Shown here: positions 1 to 8,266 of the stretch, in pieces
How positions within the stretch are numbered: the first letter of the stretch is position 1
Layout: each line of letters starts with the position of its first letter
NCBI GenBank assembly: GCA_002479145.1
Contig: DLLX01000023.1
Coordinates: forward strand, 1,034 to 22,499
Source: Prevotella sp. UBA7551
GTDB lineage: Bacteria; Bacteroidota; Bacteroidia; Bacteroidales; Bacteroidaceae
DNA: 21,466 bases
Reading direction: 5' to 3'
The notes under the pieces: generated by a model
The model's database searches: none
Told to the model about the DNA's origin: nothing
Seen by the model: only the letters and a program-made list of their open reading frames with translations
Made by a program: the position numbers and the translations under genes

Positions 1-972
1 TTTTTCGTCTATACCATCCAACTTCTTGCGCAGTTTGGACATCTGGGCAGCCAAGTCAGCATTATCAACACCGTCCTGCCCGAACTGTCGGGCTATGAGA
101 TCTATCTGCTCTTGCACCTCATCCTTACGAGTATGCAAGTTGGCAATCATGGTGGAGATGCCTTTCAGTTTTATCTCAGCCCGATGTATCTGCTTCAGCA
201 AATCTTCTTTGGTTGTTTGCAAACGTGTAACCTCAGATATTAACTCATGCCTGTATTCCGAAATGGAACGATGGCGAGCCTTTGTGGTGGCAATGTCGTT
301 GCCACGCTCCAATCCCCATTTCTGGCTGACTTCCTTTTCCAGGTCATCATGGAGTTTGCGGAAGATGGTCGCCATTTGGTATTTGTCTTTTCCGAACACC
401 GCACGCCACGATATTCTGCCACGCTCATTGTCCATCGGAATCACAGAGCAATGGATATGTGGATTTGTCTCGTCAAGGTGAACGTAGAAACCAACAATAT
501 TGTCTTCGCCAAAACGCTTCGACACAAAAGCATAAACATCCTTTGCCCAATCCTCTATATCCTTTGTCCTGTAAAGATGAGAGTTGTCCGCTCCTTTTTC
601 AAGACTAACTTCCTGACTACCGAATGCCAAATTGAGCATCTGTTCACGGCTGCCACCAAAGACAAACTGGGCAAGAGTATTCTGTCTGCGTCTGACATTA
701 GGGCGATTGTTCGGGTCTTTTATACCTCTTGAAGCTAGACACTCAGTCATCTTTTGTGCTATTGACTTTGATGTGTCGATAGGCTGTATAATTCCACCTT
801 TAGCCACTTCAAAATTAAGATGTTTTCTTGTCGGGTCATAATTTGAAAGACTGTCAGAAGCCTTCATGTCCCACATTTTATCATTCCAATTGCGCTGCTG
901 CTCGTTGCTTTCCGCTTGTGTGATACCACTACTATTGGCGTGTATATCCATCACTTGTTTTCTTTCTGCCAT
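1..972 (-). CDS. MobV-type relaxase (Mob/Pre plasmid recombination enzyme), partial
   Basis: The reading frame is open from ATG at 970-972 to the window edge (324 codons seen) and continues off the left end. The N-terminus holds a YDPTRKHLNFEV segment (about residues 44-55) and a HLDETNPHIH segment (about 165-174), the histidine-rich metal-binding motif of Mob_Pre relaxases, followed by MDNERGRISW. From about residue 250 the protein turns into a charged coiled coil, as in the family. MobV enzymes nick one strand at oriT and pilot DNA into the mating channel supplied by a helper element. It is the last visible gene of the minus-strand mobile-element cluster, after the BT4734-like gene and a palindromic gap that may be its oriT. 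Family assignment is by motif recognition; the C-terminus is not in the window. Confidence 0.88.
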   Translation of the reverse strand, partial: MAERKQVMDIHANSSGITQAESNEQQRNWNDKMWDMKASDSLSNYDPTRKHLNFEVAKGGIIQPIDTSKSIAQKMTECLASRGIKDPNNRPNVRRRQNTLAQFVFGGSREQMLNLAFGSQEVSLEKGADNSHLYRTKDIEDWAKDVYAFVSKRFGEDNIVGFYVHLDETNPHIHCSVIPMDNERGRISWRAVFGKDKYQMATIFRKLHDDLEKEVSQKWGLERGNDIATTKARHRSISEYRHELISEVTRLQTTKEDLLKQIHRAEIKLKGISTMIANLHTRKDEVQEQIDLIARQFGQDGVDNADLAAQMSKLRKKLDGIDEK

Positions 973-997
973 ATCTATTTCATGCTAAATTCTAACC

Positions 998-1130
998 GAG
1001 CTTGCTCCCCGAAGGAACCTCTATGAGGGGTAGCCTAAAGCGTAAACGAAAGTTAACGCATATTAGGCTATGCGATTTATAAATCGTTTGTCCGCCTAAC
1101 TGTTTTTTCTACAGAAAGAGCAAGCTCTTT
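998..1130. other. Candidate origin of transfer (palindromic gap upstream of mob)
   Basis: This non-coding gap between the relaxase and the BT4734-like gene is dense in inverted repeats. TAGCCTAA (1031-1038) pairs with TTAGGCTA (1063-1070), and CGATTTATAAATCG (1073-1086) is a perfect palindrome. GAGCTTGCTC (998-1007) has its reverse complement GAGCAAGCTC at 1118-1127, which lies in a hairpin AAAGAGC-AA-GCTCTTT (1115-1130) just past the stop of the upstream gene, so part of it may be a terminator. MobV oriT sites usually lie directly upstream of mob with such repeats. I do not see a clear match to the pMV158-type nick sequence, so the call rests on position and structure only. Confidence 0.4.
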
Positions 1131-1133
1131 TCT

Positions 1134-2018
1134 TTATTCATTTGTTGTTATGCCATGTTGTTTGCACATCCAAAAGAACGTGCCGATATTGACCTGTTGA
1201 TAGTTCCTCCGAAGGAGGTCGGTGAACATTTTGTCTGTCTTGGCAACATTATATTTTGCATTTTGCTGACTGCATATATGAAAGAGAGTCCTGCCATTCT
1301 CGCCAAGGGTTACCAAGGCACACCCCACCTTCAACCAGTCATCATATGAGGTGGTGATGTCTATGCCGCGCTCATTTATTTTACGGCAACAAGCATCAAC
1401 CTCAGCCAAGGTATTTTCACCTTTATATATAAGGTAGGGATGAAAAGAATGATATTTCGGCTTCTCCACATACACACCCTTATACAATGTGGCATCTTCA
1501 CTTATAATAGGATGCTCGTCATACGACAAGCAACGCAGTCGGGTGATGTCAGAGCAAGCTTGGTCAATCACAATCCCCATCTTACTGAAATCCATCTGAA
1601 GTTGACGGAATTGCAACAAGTGCTTTTGTGGATAACGCAACGGAATGATGACAAACAGTCCCTTGCCACTTACGCTTAATGCGCAATAGGCTATTTGTGG
1701 AAGCACCGACAAGTCTTGTTTCAACCTCTCCCAATCCTTGATTTCAGGATTGTCCTTCGCATCTATATCCACACATATCAGCCCAGAATGTTGAGATAAG
1801 TTGTTCTTTGCTCTTGTTGGGGAAAACACGCCACTTATCGTTGCCTGTGGAAGAGTGCGTTTTATAACATTGCGCTCATCCTTGTTGGCTATTTCCCTCA
1901 ATTTCATTATTTCGCCTTTGTATTCCTTACAGAAAAGGAAATCTCCTAAAGACGTTGTTGTGCCAATATTGTCTGTTACACCATTATAAACGGATATTTG
2001 ATTTTGAAAAATGCTCAT
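1134..2018 (-). CDS. BT4734/BF3469 family protein (VirE N-terminal-like plus PriCT_2 primase C-terminal domain)
   Basis: The protein has 294 residues. Residues about 30-180 resemble the VirE_N/BT4734-like domain, with a LICVDIDAKDNPEI segment (acidic DxD as in archaeo-eukaryotic primase-like folds), LSVSGKGLFVIIPL, and CSDITRLRCLSYDEHP. The final ~90 residues (YDDWLKVGCALVTLGENGR to the end) look like a PriCT_2 domain. Such proteins sit beside DUF3987 helicase-like proteins in Bacteroidota mobile elements and are presumed to act in element replication; the exact activity is not established. The start ATG lies 31 nt after the DUF3987 stop, so the two are probably co-transcribed. No disruption is visible. 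Confidence 0.8.
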   Translation of the reverse strand: MSIFQNQISVYNGVTDNIGTTTSLGDFLFCKEYKGEIMKLREIANKDERNVIKRTLPQATISGVFSPTRAKNNLSQHSGLICVDIDAKDNPEIKDWERLKQDLSVLPQIAYCALSVSGKGLFVIIPLRYPQKHLLQFRQLQMDFSKMGIVIDQACSDITRLRCLSYDEHPIISEDATLYKGVYVEKPKYHSFHPYLIYKGENTLAEVDACCRKINERGIDITTSYDDWLKVGCALVTLGENGRTLFHICSQQNAKYNVAKTDKMFTDLLRRNYQQVNIGTFFWMCKQHGITTNE

Positions 2019-2049
2019 CTTCTTTCTTGGTTTACTGGTTGCGGTTGCG

Positions 2050-3360
2050 CTACATGATTACGCTCTCATTATCAGATTGTTGAGACATACCGCAAGCGCA
2101 ACTCCGCAACTCGGAGTCTTGGTTTATTATTTTGCTTACATATTGACGTGACACACCTATGGCATCAGCCAACTTCTGAATATTGAGTTTCTGCCGTTCC
2201 GTACGCTTGACCAATTCCGCTATCAGTTGTGCTTTTGTCAGTTCGTTTGATGAGTAGCCCTTCATCTGTTGCAACATCCTATAACCACAGTCCTCAAAGT
2301 AACGCATACACTCTATGCTGTACCGCATTTCTTCTTCTGAGATTATTGTTGATGTCGGCAATGCAAAATATTGCCCTGCGCCAGCATTTTCTCCACAGGA
2401 AAGAATGTGAGTAATGGCACACCATTTCTCAACTTGTATTCTGATTTTGGAAAGGACGGATGCCATCCACGGATCGGCATCTCTTTCCTTTTTTCCTGTC
2501 TCTTTATTGAACTCAGTTAGGAGAACTTTTGCTTCAGGACTTAACATCAGCTTCATGTCTCCAATAGCACTTTATTTATCAGTCATTTCATACCAGGCGG
2601 TTTTGTACATCTCATCAAGCACATTGTCCTTGTACTCCTTTTCTGGAAGAACTTGTGGATAAACATACAGCCAACGCTGCACAAAGCCTTCGTCTGCCCA
2701 TGATGGCTTGAATGCATTGGCAATGGCACGAGGTTGTATGCCACCCAATATGCACAGAAAGGGATTGGAAATCCATTGAGGCTCCTGTGTCTTTCGGTCA
2801 ACAGGGAATGGTGTTCCGTCGTAGATGGAAAGGTAGTTGCTGATTTCGCCACTTGAATTATAACGGTTCATGTCATCAAGAAAGCCTTTAATCTCGTCAC
2901 GATACAGCAACAATCCTGTCTTTGTATTGTCCTTGTCGGCAAGGACTTGATACAATCCTTCTGGAGTAACGTCCGAAACAATCATCCGGTCTCTGACAGG
3001 TTCTTCGCCGCCATTTCTCTTGTATTCACGATACTCCTCCTTGAATTTCTTGATGCGCAACTCTTCTTGTTTGAAGATTGGCTCCAACAAGGCTTTTATT
3101 GGAGCACTCTTGTTTGAACCGCTTGGAGCGACCACACAGAGCCAATGATTGGGATTGTTGTTATATTTTCCATCGAAAAGCTCTATATGTTTGCCGCATA
3201 TTGTGCTTACGATGGCATATATGGCTGCCGTTATAAAATCACGGGAGCACTCGAAAACCTCCGCATAATGATTGATAATCCCCTGCACCTCCAAACGCAA
3301 TCCCCAAATGGGAATCTCCTGCGGTGGCGCTTCAAGGGAATGTGAGGTTATGTTTATCAT
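2050..3360 (-). pseudogene. DUF3987 domain protein interrupted by one in-frame TAA
   Basis: Two adjacent reading frames are in the same frame and read as one 436-codon gene with a single TAA at 2572-2574. The upstream part (ATG at 3358-3360, 262 aa) has a P-loop-like APSGSNKS (residues 78-85), then MIVSDVTPEGLY, LLYRDEIKGFLDDMN and ILGGIQPRAI, all typical of DUF3987. After the stop the sequence continues as SAIGDMKLMLSPEAKVLLTE, the usual C-terminal continuation, and ends with an HTH-like KLADAIGVSRQYVSKIIN. The ATG overlaps the stop of the upstream HTH gene (ATGA), so translation is probably coupled. DUF3987 proteins accompany primase-like proteins in mobile elements. A fresh nonsense mutation is the simplest reading; a base-call error is possible. 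The second part could in principle restart at ATG 2554-2556. Confidence 0.75.
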
Positions 3361-3650
3361 AACGGCAGCTGCTTTGAAGGGTTAAACACAGCATCTATGT
3401 CCGATTTGCGGTAAAGGGCTTTTCGTCCCACCTTTATCGGAGCAGGCCACACACCGTTCTTCACATTACGCCAAAGTGTAGTCTTTGAAACATGATATTT
3501 TATGGCGACCTCGTCGGCAGTCATATACTCATCTTCGCCATTGGCATTTCTGCTATTGTCCTCCTTCCATTCAAGGAAAAGTTCCTTCAGGTCGGCGATG
3601 TTCAAAACAACCTGTATTTGTGCGTTGTTTGAAAGCTCTTTGATATCCAT
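3357..3650 (-). CDS. HTH_17/MerR-like excisionase-type DNA-binding protein
   Basis: The protein has 97 residues from MDIKELSNN; the reading frame extends further upstream, but that extension (44 codons) overlaps the promoter and looks non-coding. Residues about 45-90 read YMTADEVAIKYHVSKTTLWR, then a wing with PAPIKVGRKALYRKSDID. This is the winged helix of helix_turn_helix domain 17, found in excisionases and small regulators of Bacteroidota mobile elements. Its stop overlaps the ATG of the DUF3987 gene by ATGA. As the first gene of the cluster after the integrase, it probably controls excision or replication; that role is inferred from position. Confidence 0.82.
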   Translation of the reverse strand: MDIKELSNNAQIQVVLNIADLKELFLEWKEDNSRNANGEDEYMTADEVAIKYHVSKTTLWRNVKNGVWPAPIKVGRKALYRKSDIDAVFNPSKQLPL

Positions 3651-3715
3651 TGTATTCTGAATTTTTATTGTTATACATCTTGTAAATTTCACTTGAGTTC
3701 TCGAGAATTCACAAG

Positions 3716-3723
3716 CAAAATTA
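3716..3723 (-). promoter_or_regulatory. Bacteroidota -7 element TAATTTTG upstream of the HTH gene
   Basis: TAATTTTG matches TAnnTTTG and lies 65 nt upstream of the HTH gene start. No good TTTG is found about 20 bp further upstream, so the match is partial. Confidence 0.4.
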
Positions 3724-3791
3724 TTATGCACAATAGCGAAAGGAAGAAAAAACGTATGAATAACAACTGATTTAAGGGGCAAATAGTGGAA

Positions 3792-3868
3792 TTGGTTCTA
3801 ACGAGAAGGCAAAATAGAACCAAAGAATAAGGGCATACCAGTGGTCAAACGTGACTCTTGGTATGCCC
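3792..3868 (-). terminator. Two stem-loops downstream of the integrase
   Basis: AAGGGCATACCA (3829-3840) and TGGTATGCCCTT (3859-3870) form a perfect 12-bp stem with an 18-nt loop, 30 nt after the integrase stop. A second stem, TTGGTTCTA (3792-3800) with TAGAACCAA (3815-3823), follows at once. The first probably ends the integrase transcript, although there is no long T run after it. Two back-to-back stems near an integrase could also be recombinase or excisionase binding sites. Confidence 0.5.
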
Positions 3869-3900
3869 TTGGCTTATGTCGAATTTTATGTTCTACGAGA

Positions 3901-4533
3901 TTAAATCTCGCTTATTGTTTGCTTTAATATGTCATCATCTATCTGGCGATAGCGGTTAAAAGCACGGCTGCCTTCAACATGTCCGCTCATCTTGCCAACA
4001 ATATTTGGGTAACGAACAGCCTTGTAGGCAGCACCTACGAAAGTCCTGCGTGCCATATGCGAGCTGGCAACATCACAGATACGTTTCATTTCTGTTTCTC
4101 CTGTAGTTGAATTGCGTACAGGAACTATTCTTGTTATGCCACATATCAGGAGTATCGCCTTTATCGCATCGTTGTATTTCTGTGGACTGATAAACGGAAA
4201 CAGCCTACCATCTTTATCCACTCCATTATATTTATCCACCAACTTCAGCGCACATGGATTTAGTGGAATACGTGGTTTTACTGGTGCATCTTCATCAGAC
4301 GTCTTGCTTGGCACATACTCCAATATGCCGTCTGTGATATTCTTTGAAGTCAGTGTGCATAAATCTCCCACACGACAACCAACCAGACATTGAAACACAA
4401 ATATGCCTCTCTGCACCTCCAATGTCTTCAATGGTATTTTCGAGCCGAGTTTTCTGTAATCTAATGATATTATTCGGTATTTAGCGGAATAGTGCAATTG
4501 TGTATTTAATTGATAATCAACTATTTTAAGATT
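3901..4533 (-). pseudogene. Tyrosine recombinase/integrase, N-terminally truncated
   Basis: The visible frame runs back to a TGA at 4534-4536 with no ATG; the first possible start is TTG at 4495-4497 (198 aa). The catalytic domain is complete: Arg in LVGCRVGDL (residue 42 from that TTG), Lys in VPSKTSDED (65), SSHMARRTF (His147, Arg150), SGHVEG (His173) and the nucleophile in NRYRQ (Tyr183). Family members in Bacteroidales are about 400 residues and begin with arm-binding and SAM-like core-binding domains; both are missing here. Upstream there are only about 100 nt before a terminator-like hairpin and a chromosomal repeat, so the gene was cut at the element edge. The residual protein is unlikely to recombine. 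Confidence 0.8.
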
Positions 4534-4590
4534 TCATAAAATTTCATTAGTTATTATTAAAATGTGCCTATCAGGCGCACACAGAGAAAA

Positions 4591-4620
4591 TCCTAACTGC
4601 TTGAAAGTGGGCAGTTAGGA
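4591..4620. terminator. Perfect 10-bp inverted repeat, probable bidirectional terminator
   Basis: TCCTAACTGC (4591-4600) and GCAGTTAGGA (4611-4620) pair perfectly with a 10-nt loop. A T-rich stretch follows on both strands (TTTATGTTTT on plus, TTTTCTC on minus). It lies downstream of the glutathione peroxidase gene, and just outside the truncated integrase. Confidence 0.6.
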
Positions 4621-4627
4621 TTTATGT

Positions 4628-4736
4628 TTTACTGTTTCCTTCGTGCAGGTTGCATTTTTGTGTCGCAGTCATAGCGTGCGAAGGTGGTACGCTGACGCCT
4701 GCAAAAAGCTGAAAGAAACAGTGACAAGGGGTGGAA
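4628..4736 (+). repeat. Dispersed intergenic repeat, copy A
   Basis: The segment 4640-4736 aligns without gaps to 11841-11937, about three quarters identical by hand count, including TTCGTGCAGGT at one end and AAGAAACAGTGACAAGGG at the other, with identical spacing (73 nt). In this copy ACTGTTTCCTTC (4630-4641) and GAAAGAAACAGT (4711-4722) form imperfect terminal inverted repeats. No coding potential was recognised. It lies between the mobile element edge and the glutathione peroxidase gene and marks where chromosomal sequence resumes. Confidence 0.6.
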
Positions 4737-4821
4737 ATATGGAGAGCTTAACCTAATATCAGGGGCGATTTCGACCCTATGGCCCGACCCAGGTATAAAG
4801 GAAAAGTGCTCCTTCCCTTTT

Positions 4822-5373
4822 TCAAAGTTCTGCCTCTACGGCCTTCTCCACCTTTTTCAGGTCGTCTGTCGGCTCAAAACGGGCCACGACTTCGCCTTCC
4901 TTGTTGATGAGAAACTTGGTGAAGTTCCACTGTATGTCGTCCTTCTTCCGTGGCTCGGGGTTGCTCTCGTTATACAGTTTCTCCATCACAGCGGCCAGTT
5001 TTGGCTCGTATGAGCCGGTGAAAGGCTTTTCTTTTTTCAGCCATGTGTAGAGTGGCAACTCGCCCTTACCGTTGACGATGCTCTTCTTAAACTGTGGGAA
5101 GTCGGCGCCAAACTTGACCGTACAAAACTCCTTGATTTCGGCATCGGTGCCCGGAGCTTGATGGCCAAACTGGTTACAGGGTACATCCAGGATCTCCAAT
5201 CCCTTGTCTTTCAGGCGATGATACATTGCCTCCAAGTCCTCATACTGTGGCGTGAAGCCGCAGCCTGTGGCTGTGTTGACGATGAGGAGAACCTTACCTT
5301 TATACGCATTGAGACTTACTTCGCCTCCGCTTTTGTCGCTAAGACTGAAATCATAAACTGTTTTCATACTCAT
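4822..5373 (-). CDS. Glutathione peroxidase family protein (thiol peroxidase)
   Basis: The protein has 183 residues, the usual length. It has the GPx signature: NTATGCGFTPQY with peroxidatic Cys38, CNQFGHQAPG with Gln68, and WNFTKFLI with Trp149 and Asn150, giving the catalytic tetrad. It uses Cys, not selenocysteine. Bacterial Cys-type GPx enzymes reduce hydrogen peroxide and lipid hydroperoxides, usually with thioredoxin as the reductant instead of glutathione; that substrate preference is family knowledge. There is no signal peptide, so it is cytoplasmic. ATG at 5371-5373 is chosen; the ATG two codons later is equally possible. It has its own promoter-like element and stands alone. Confidence 0.93.
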   Translation of the reverse strand: MSMKTVYDFSLSDKSGGEVSLNAYKGKVLLIVNTATGCGFTPQYEDLEAMYHRLKDKGLEILDVPCNQFGHQAPGTDAEIKEFCTVKFGADFPQFKKSIVNGKGELPLYTWLKKEKPFTGSYEPKLAAVMEKLYNESNPEPRKKDDIQWNFTKFLINKEGEVVARFEPTDDLKKVEKAVEAEL

Positions 5374-5404
5374 TTATAGCTTTTTCTTGTAAATATTACA
5401 AGCG

Positions 5405-5412
5405 CAAAGTTA
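5405..5412 (-). promoter_or_regulatory. -7 element TAACTTTG for the glutathione peroxidase gene
   Basis: TAACTTTG matches TAnnTTTG, 32 nt upstream of the start codon. A convincing -33 TTTG is not seen at the expected distance. Confidence 0.5.
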
Positions 5413-5524
5413 CAATTAAATGTACAAGCCGCATCCATCTTACGGATTTTTTAATGTTTGTTATATTCTACTTGCTATAAGCAATGAAACAGCATTGTCC
5501 ACCTCATTGGTCTTTTGGTCAAGG

Positions 5525-6553
5525 CTAAAAGCTGAGGGTATAGTTCAGACAGGAGTCGAATCTCGCATGGCTTCCCTCCTGCGACAGCTGGAGCTTTAAG
5601 CCAAAGCCATGAAACGGCCCGGCGTTCAACCCCACTGTTGACACCCGATAGTCTTGTTCATGCGCAATGCTCAGCAGGTCATACCTCACGAATGGCAGCA
5701 GCCAGGGCGTCAGCCGATACCCCACTTCAGCGCCAAAGGCCACGTCGTTGCTTTCCGACTGATAGACCATCTCGCCACTGGAGAGCCATTTGCCGTGGTC
5801 GTAGTTGTAGTCTATGGCGGCATAGTTGCACCATCTGTCTCCTTCCTCATCGCTGTCGAGAAACGCCCCGCGCCCTACGAAGCCCGCCACGCCCAGCCGC
5901 AGCGCATCGTTGGGATACCAATCCAGCCGGGCAGCACCCCCATGATTATGGTAATCCTCCACGTCGTGGTCGAGATGAACAAGGTACCCCAGCCAATACC
6001 CAATCTTTCCGATCCGTCCCGTCACCGCCACGGCCGTCTCATGCCATTTCAACGGAAGCACACGGCCTTCCGACAAGGGGTCGTACACGGTCAATCCCGT
6101 GCCGTAATAGGAGCTGATCAACCCCACAGGGATGTTCAAAATGCCTGCCAGCACACTGAATTTAGGCGAGAACTCTTTTCTCACATAAGCCCAGTTCACA
6201 CTGTATTCGTCGGAGAAATGCCTGGGCCAGTCGCCGTTTTCCGTCAGATATTCAAACTCCTGCTCAGTGCTCAAGTGCCATCCCTTGCCCAAATGGATGT
6301 TCAAGTCGACCACCCCATGTGGGAAATCATAGGTGTTGCGCTCGTCTCCGAAGAAGTTATACCCATAGTTGGCTTCCGTGTAGAAGCTGCCGTCTATCCA
6401 TCGATGGGCTACGGAATCGTTGTCTTGTGCAAATGTTGCTGTGGCCATGCTGAGCAACAGCGGGGTTAAAGCCATCACCAACGAGCACTTGCTTGCATAT
6501 TGCCGTGTGCTGCCCCTATATAAAATAGGTATTAAACTGAAGACGTTTGTCAT
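5525..6553 (-). CDS. Outer-membrane beta-barrel (porin-like) protein
   Basis: The protein has 342 residues. A hydrophobic signal region ends in ...LLLSMATATFAQ (about residues 27-43), with cleavage likely after TFA. If ATG at 6473-6475 were used the signal would be of classical length; ATG at 6551-6553 adds 26 residues but sits closer to a good promoter. The mature part is rich in alternating aromatic and polar residues (for example GSFYTEANYGYNFFG, EFEYLTENGDW) and ends in phenylalanine (NYTLSF), the usual outer-membrane assembly signal. It resembles phosphate-selective-porin-like proteins of Bacteroidota, but substrate is unknown. It stands alone with its own promoter. Confidence 0.75.
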   Translation of the reverse strand: MTNVFSLIPILYRGSTRQYASKCSLVMALTPLLLSMATATFAQDNDSVAHRWIDGSFYTEANYGYNFFGDERNTYDFPHGVVDLNIHLGKGWHLSTEQEFEYLTENGDWPRHFSDEYSVNWAYVRKEFSPKFSVLAGILNIPVGLISSYYGTGLTVYDPLSEGRVLPLKWHETAVAVTGRIGKIGYWLGYLVHLDHDVEDYHNHGGAARLDWYPNDALRLGVAGFVGRGAFLDSDEEGDRWCNYAAIDYNYDHGKWLSSGEMVYQSESNDVAFGAEVGYRLTPWLLPFVRYDLLSIAHEQDYRVSTVGLNAGPFHGFGLKLQLSQEGSHARFDSCLNYTLSF

Positions 6554-6581
6554 GAATATCTCTCCCTATACATCTTGATTA

Positions 6582-6613
6582 CAAAATTAGTCAAAACACA
6601 TGGGACACACAAA
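6582..6613 (-). promoter_or_regulatory. Bacteroidota promoter for the porin-like gene
   Basis: TTTG (6610-6613), 20 bp, TAATTTTG (6582-6589) on the minus strand is a full match to the -33/-7 consensus. The start codon ATG 6551-6553 is 28 nt downstream. It lies just after the stop of the upstream ATPase gene. Confidence 0.75.
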
Positions 6614-6629
6614 GGCATCTCTTGTTTTT

Positions 6630-7922
6630 TCAAGTCAACAACTGCTCATGGTTCAAGAGCCACTCAATGGCAGAAAACACATGAATCGTTTTATTTTCCA
6701 TCACCACATCACGTGTCGTAGTCATGGCTATCAGCGTCAGCTTCTCACAACGCAAGGCTGTCGAGGCTTTGAGGAGAGAGCTTGTCTCACGGTTAAAGGT
6801 CTTGTCATTGTCGATGTCGTAGGCCACCTGTATCAGCTCTACGGCTTTGTCTTGATTGCATACTACGAAATCCACTTCTTTGGACCGCGGAGACGCTTTA
6901 TAATAGTACACGTCCAAGAAGTCGTTGCTGCATCTTCGCAAAAGTTCTATGAACACAACGTTTTCCAAACGCCAACCGATATTTTCGGGCGCAAAAGAGT
7001 TGACACGGTTGTTCTGCAATCCACAGTCCACGATATAGGCTTTGGCATTTCTTATCCTTTCCTTGCTTTTGAACGAATGCTTCATTAGCAACTGAATGAG
7101 AAATGCCTGGCGCAAATAGTCCACGTACTTTTTGGCGGTGTAATCCGTTATCTTTAATATTTCGGCAAGGCTGTCATAGTTAATCTCTTGGCAAACATTA
7201 TTAATTAGGTGGTTGGCTATTTTCCTCAACGCATCCGTATTACGTATTTTGAAACGTTGCTGTATGTCTTTGGAGATGATGGCTTCCATAAGACTCTGCA
7301 CGTATCCGCGCTTGTTGCGTAAGTTCTGCATTTCCGGGAAACCGCCGTCTTTGATGTAGTCCATAAATGCTTTCTTCCGCTCTGCATCAGCTTTGGTGGT
7401 GATACCATTAGTGTCGATATGATGGAAAGCACAATATTCGCTGTAGGAGAATGGAAACAAGTGGATTTCATTGTAACGACCGGTCAGATAGGTGGCCAGC
7501 TCGCCACTGAGCAGTTTGGCATTGCTACCCGTCACTACAATGTGCAGGTTGGAACGCAAAAGGCGATTGACGAACAGATGCCAACCCTCCACATCTTGTA
7601 TCTCATCAAAAAAGATATACCGTACATCGGTGCCATATAGCTGATAGATACAGGAGAGCACCACATTCAGGTCTTCCGTCTGCAGTCTTGCCAAACGGTC
7701 ATCATCAAAGTTGGCATAGCCGTATCTTACGCCATGCTCCTTCAACACCTTATGGCAAAGCGTTGACTTGCCACTTCGCCGCACCCCAATCACGACTTGA
7801 GCAAGTGGACTATCCAACTCAAACAACCCCTCTTCGTTTCTCTTTACCCATTGCTCGGGGTGGTAGTTGCTCACGGTTTCTTTTTGTTCTGCCAATACTT
7901 GAAGTATTATCTTTTCTTCCAT
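6630..7922 (-). CDS. AAA_14 / DUF4143 ATPase (first of two)
   Basis: The protein has 430 residues. It has Walker A GVRRSGKST (46-54), Walker B YIFFDEIQ (102-109), a sensor-like TGSNAKLLSGE (131-141), the PFSYSEY segment that follows it in this family, and a C-terminal DUF4143 domain with the EVDFVV motif (349-354), which resembles the acidic core of restriction-like nucleases. Proteins of this class are abundant, often multicopy, in Bacteroidales; their function is not established. It is monocistronic and has a TACCTTTG promoter element, with a 32-bp tandem array starting 43 bp further upstream. A diverged relative is at 13962-15218. Confidence 0.88.
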   Translation of the reverse strand: MEEKIILQVLAEQKETVSNYHPEQWVKRNEEGLFELDSPLAQVVIGVRRSGKSTLCHKVLKEHGVRYGYANFDDDRLARLQTEDLNVVLSCIYQLYGTDVRYIFFDEIQDVEGWHLFVNRLLRSNLHIVVTGSNAKLLSGELATYLTGRYNEIHLFPFSYSEYCAFHHIDTNGITTKADAERKKAFMDYIKDGGFPEMQNLRNKRGYVQSLMEAIISKDIQQRFKIRNTDALRKIANHLINNVCQEINYDSLAEILKITDYTAKKYVDYLRQAFLIQLLMKHSFKSKERIRNAKAYIVDCGLQNNRVNSFAPENIGWRLENVVFIELLRRCSNDFLDVYYYKASPRSKEVDFVVCNQDKAVELIQVAYDIDNDKTFNRETSSLLKASTALRCEKLTLIAMTTTRDVVMENKTIHVFSAIEWLLNHEQLLT

Positions 7923-7954
7923 AAAAAGTTCTTAGCGTTTGATTTATCCTGGGA

Positions 7955-7962
7955 CAAAGGTA
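7955..7962 (-). promoter_or_regulatory. -7 element TACCTTTG for the first AAA_14 ATPase
   Basis: TACCTTTG matches TAnnTTTG, 32 nt upstream of the start codon. The position 20 bp further upstream reads TTCG, a weak -33. Confidence 0.55.
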
Positions 7963-8004
7963 AGGAAAGTATTGATACACAGCGAATTATCCAACATAAA
8001 TTTT

Positions 8005-8152
8005 GCTAAAATGCACATTTTGAGCCGTTCTACCTCGCTAAAATGCAGATTTTTGGTCGTTCTACCTCGCTAAAATGCACATTTCGAGCCGATTTATCTC
8101 GTTAAAATGCAAGTTTTGCGCCGTTCTATCACGCTAAAATACAGGTTTCGAG
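8005..8152 (-). repeat. 32-bp tandem repeat array upstream of the first AAA_14 ATPase
   Basis: There are four full 32-bp units (starting at 8005, 8037, 8069, 8101) and a partial fifth (8133). Read on the minus strand, the direction of the ATPase, each unit begins GCATTTTAGCGAGGTAGAAC with variation, then CGGCTCAAAATGT. AAAATG and CATTTT at the unit borders form an inverted pair around two bases, so each border is a near palindrome. Units touch without spacers. The array lies directly upstream of the ATPase promoter and has no coding potential. Confidence 0.85.
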
Positions 8153-8190
8153 GAGTGATCAACTAACTGGAAGCGGCATACTGAAAGCAA

Positions 8191-8225
8191 AAAGCCGCGG
8201 CTGCCATCCAAGCAGTCACGGCCTT
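8191..8225 (-). terminator. Rho-independent terminator after the small protein gene
   Basis: On the minus strand GCCGTGACTGC and GCAGCCGCGGC form an 11-bp stem with two non-Watson-Crick positions, flanked by AAAG and followed by CTTTTTGC. It lies 40 nt after the stop of the 65-residue protein and ends the unit that starts near 11693. Confidence 0.75.
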
Positions 8226-8266
8226 TATTTATGTTATGCCGGCGCATAGCGCACGGTCAGCAAAGA

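Noticed and set aside
2050..3360. Stop-codon recoding (TAA read as an amino acid)
   Set aside because: All other genes in the window use TAA as a normal stop, for example the secreted protein. A mutation or error is simpler.
5654..6469. 271-codon plus-strand frame
   Set aside because: Lies opposite the porin-like gene, which has signal peptide, promoter and barrel features.
8005..8152. CRISPR array
   Set aside because: The units touch each other, without unique spacers between repeats, and no cas gene is present. It is a tandem array.
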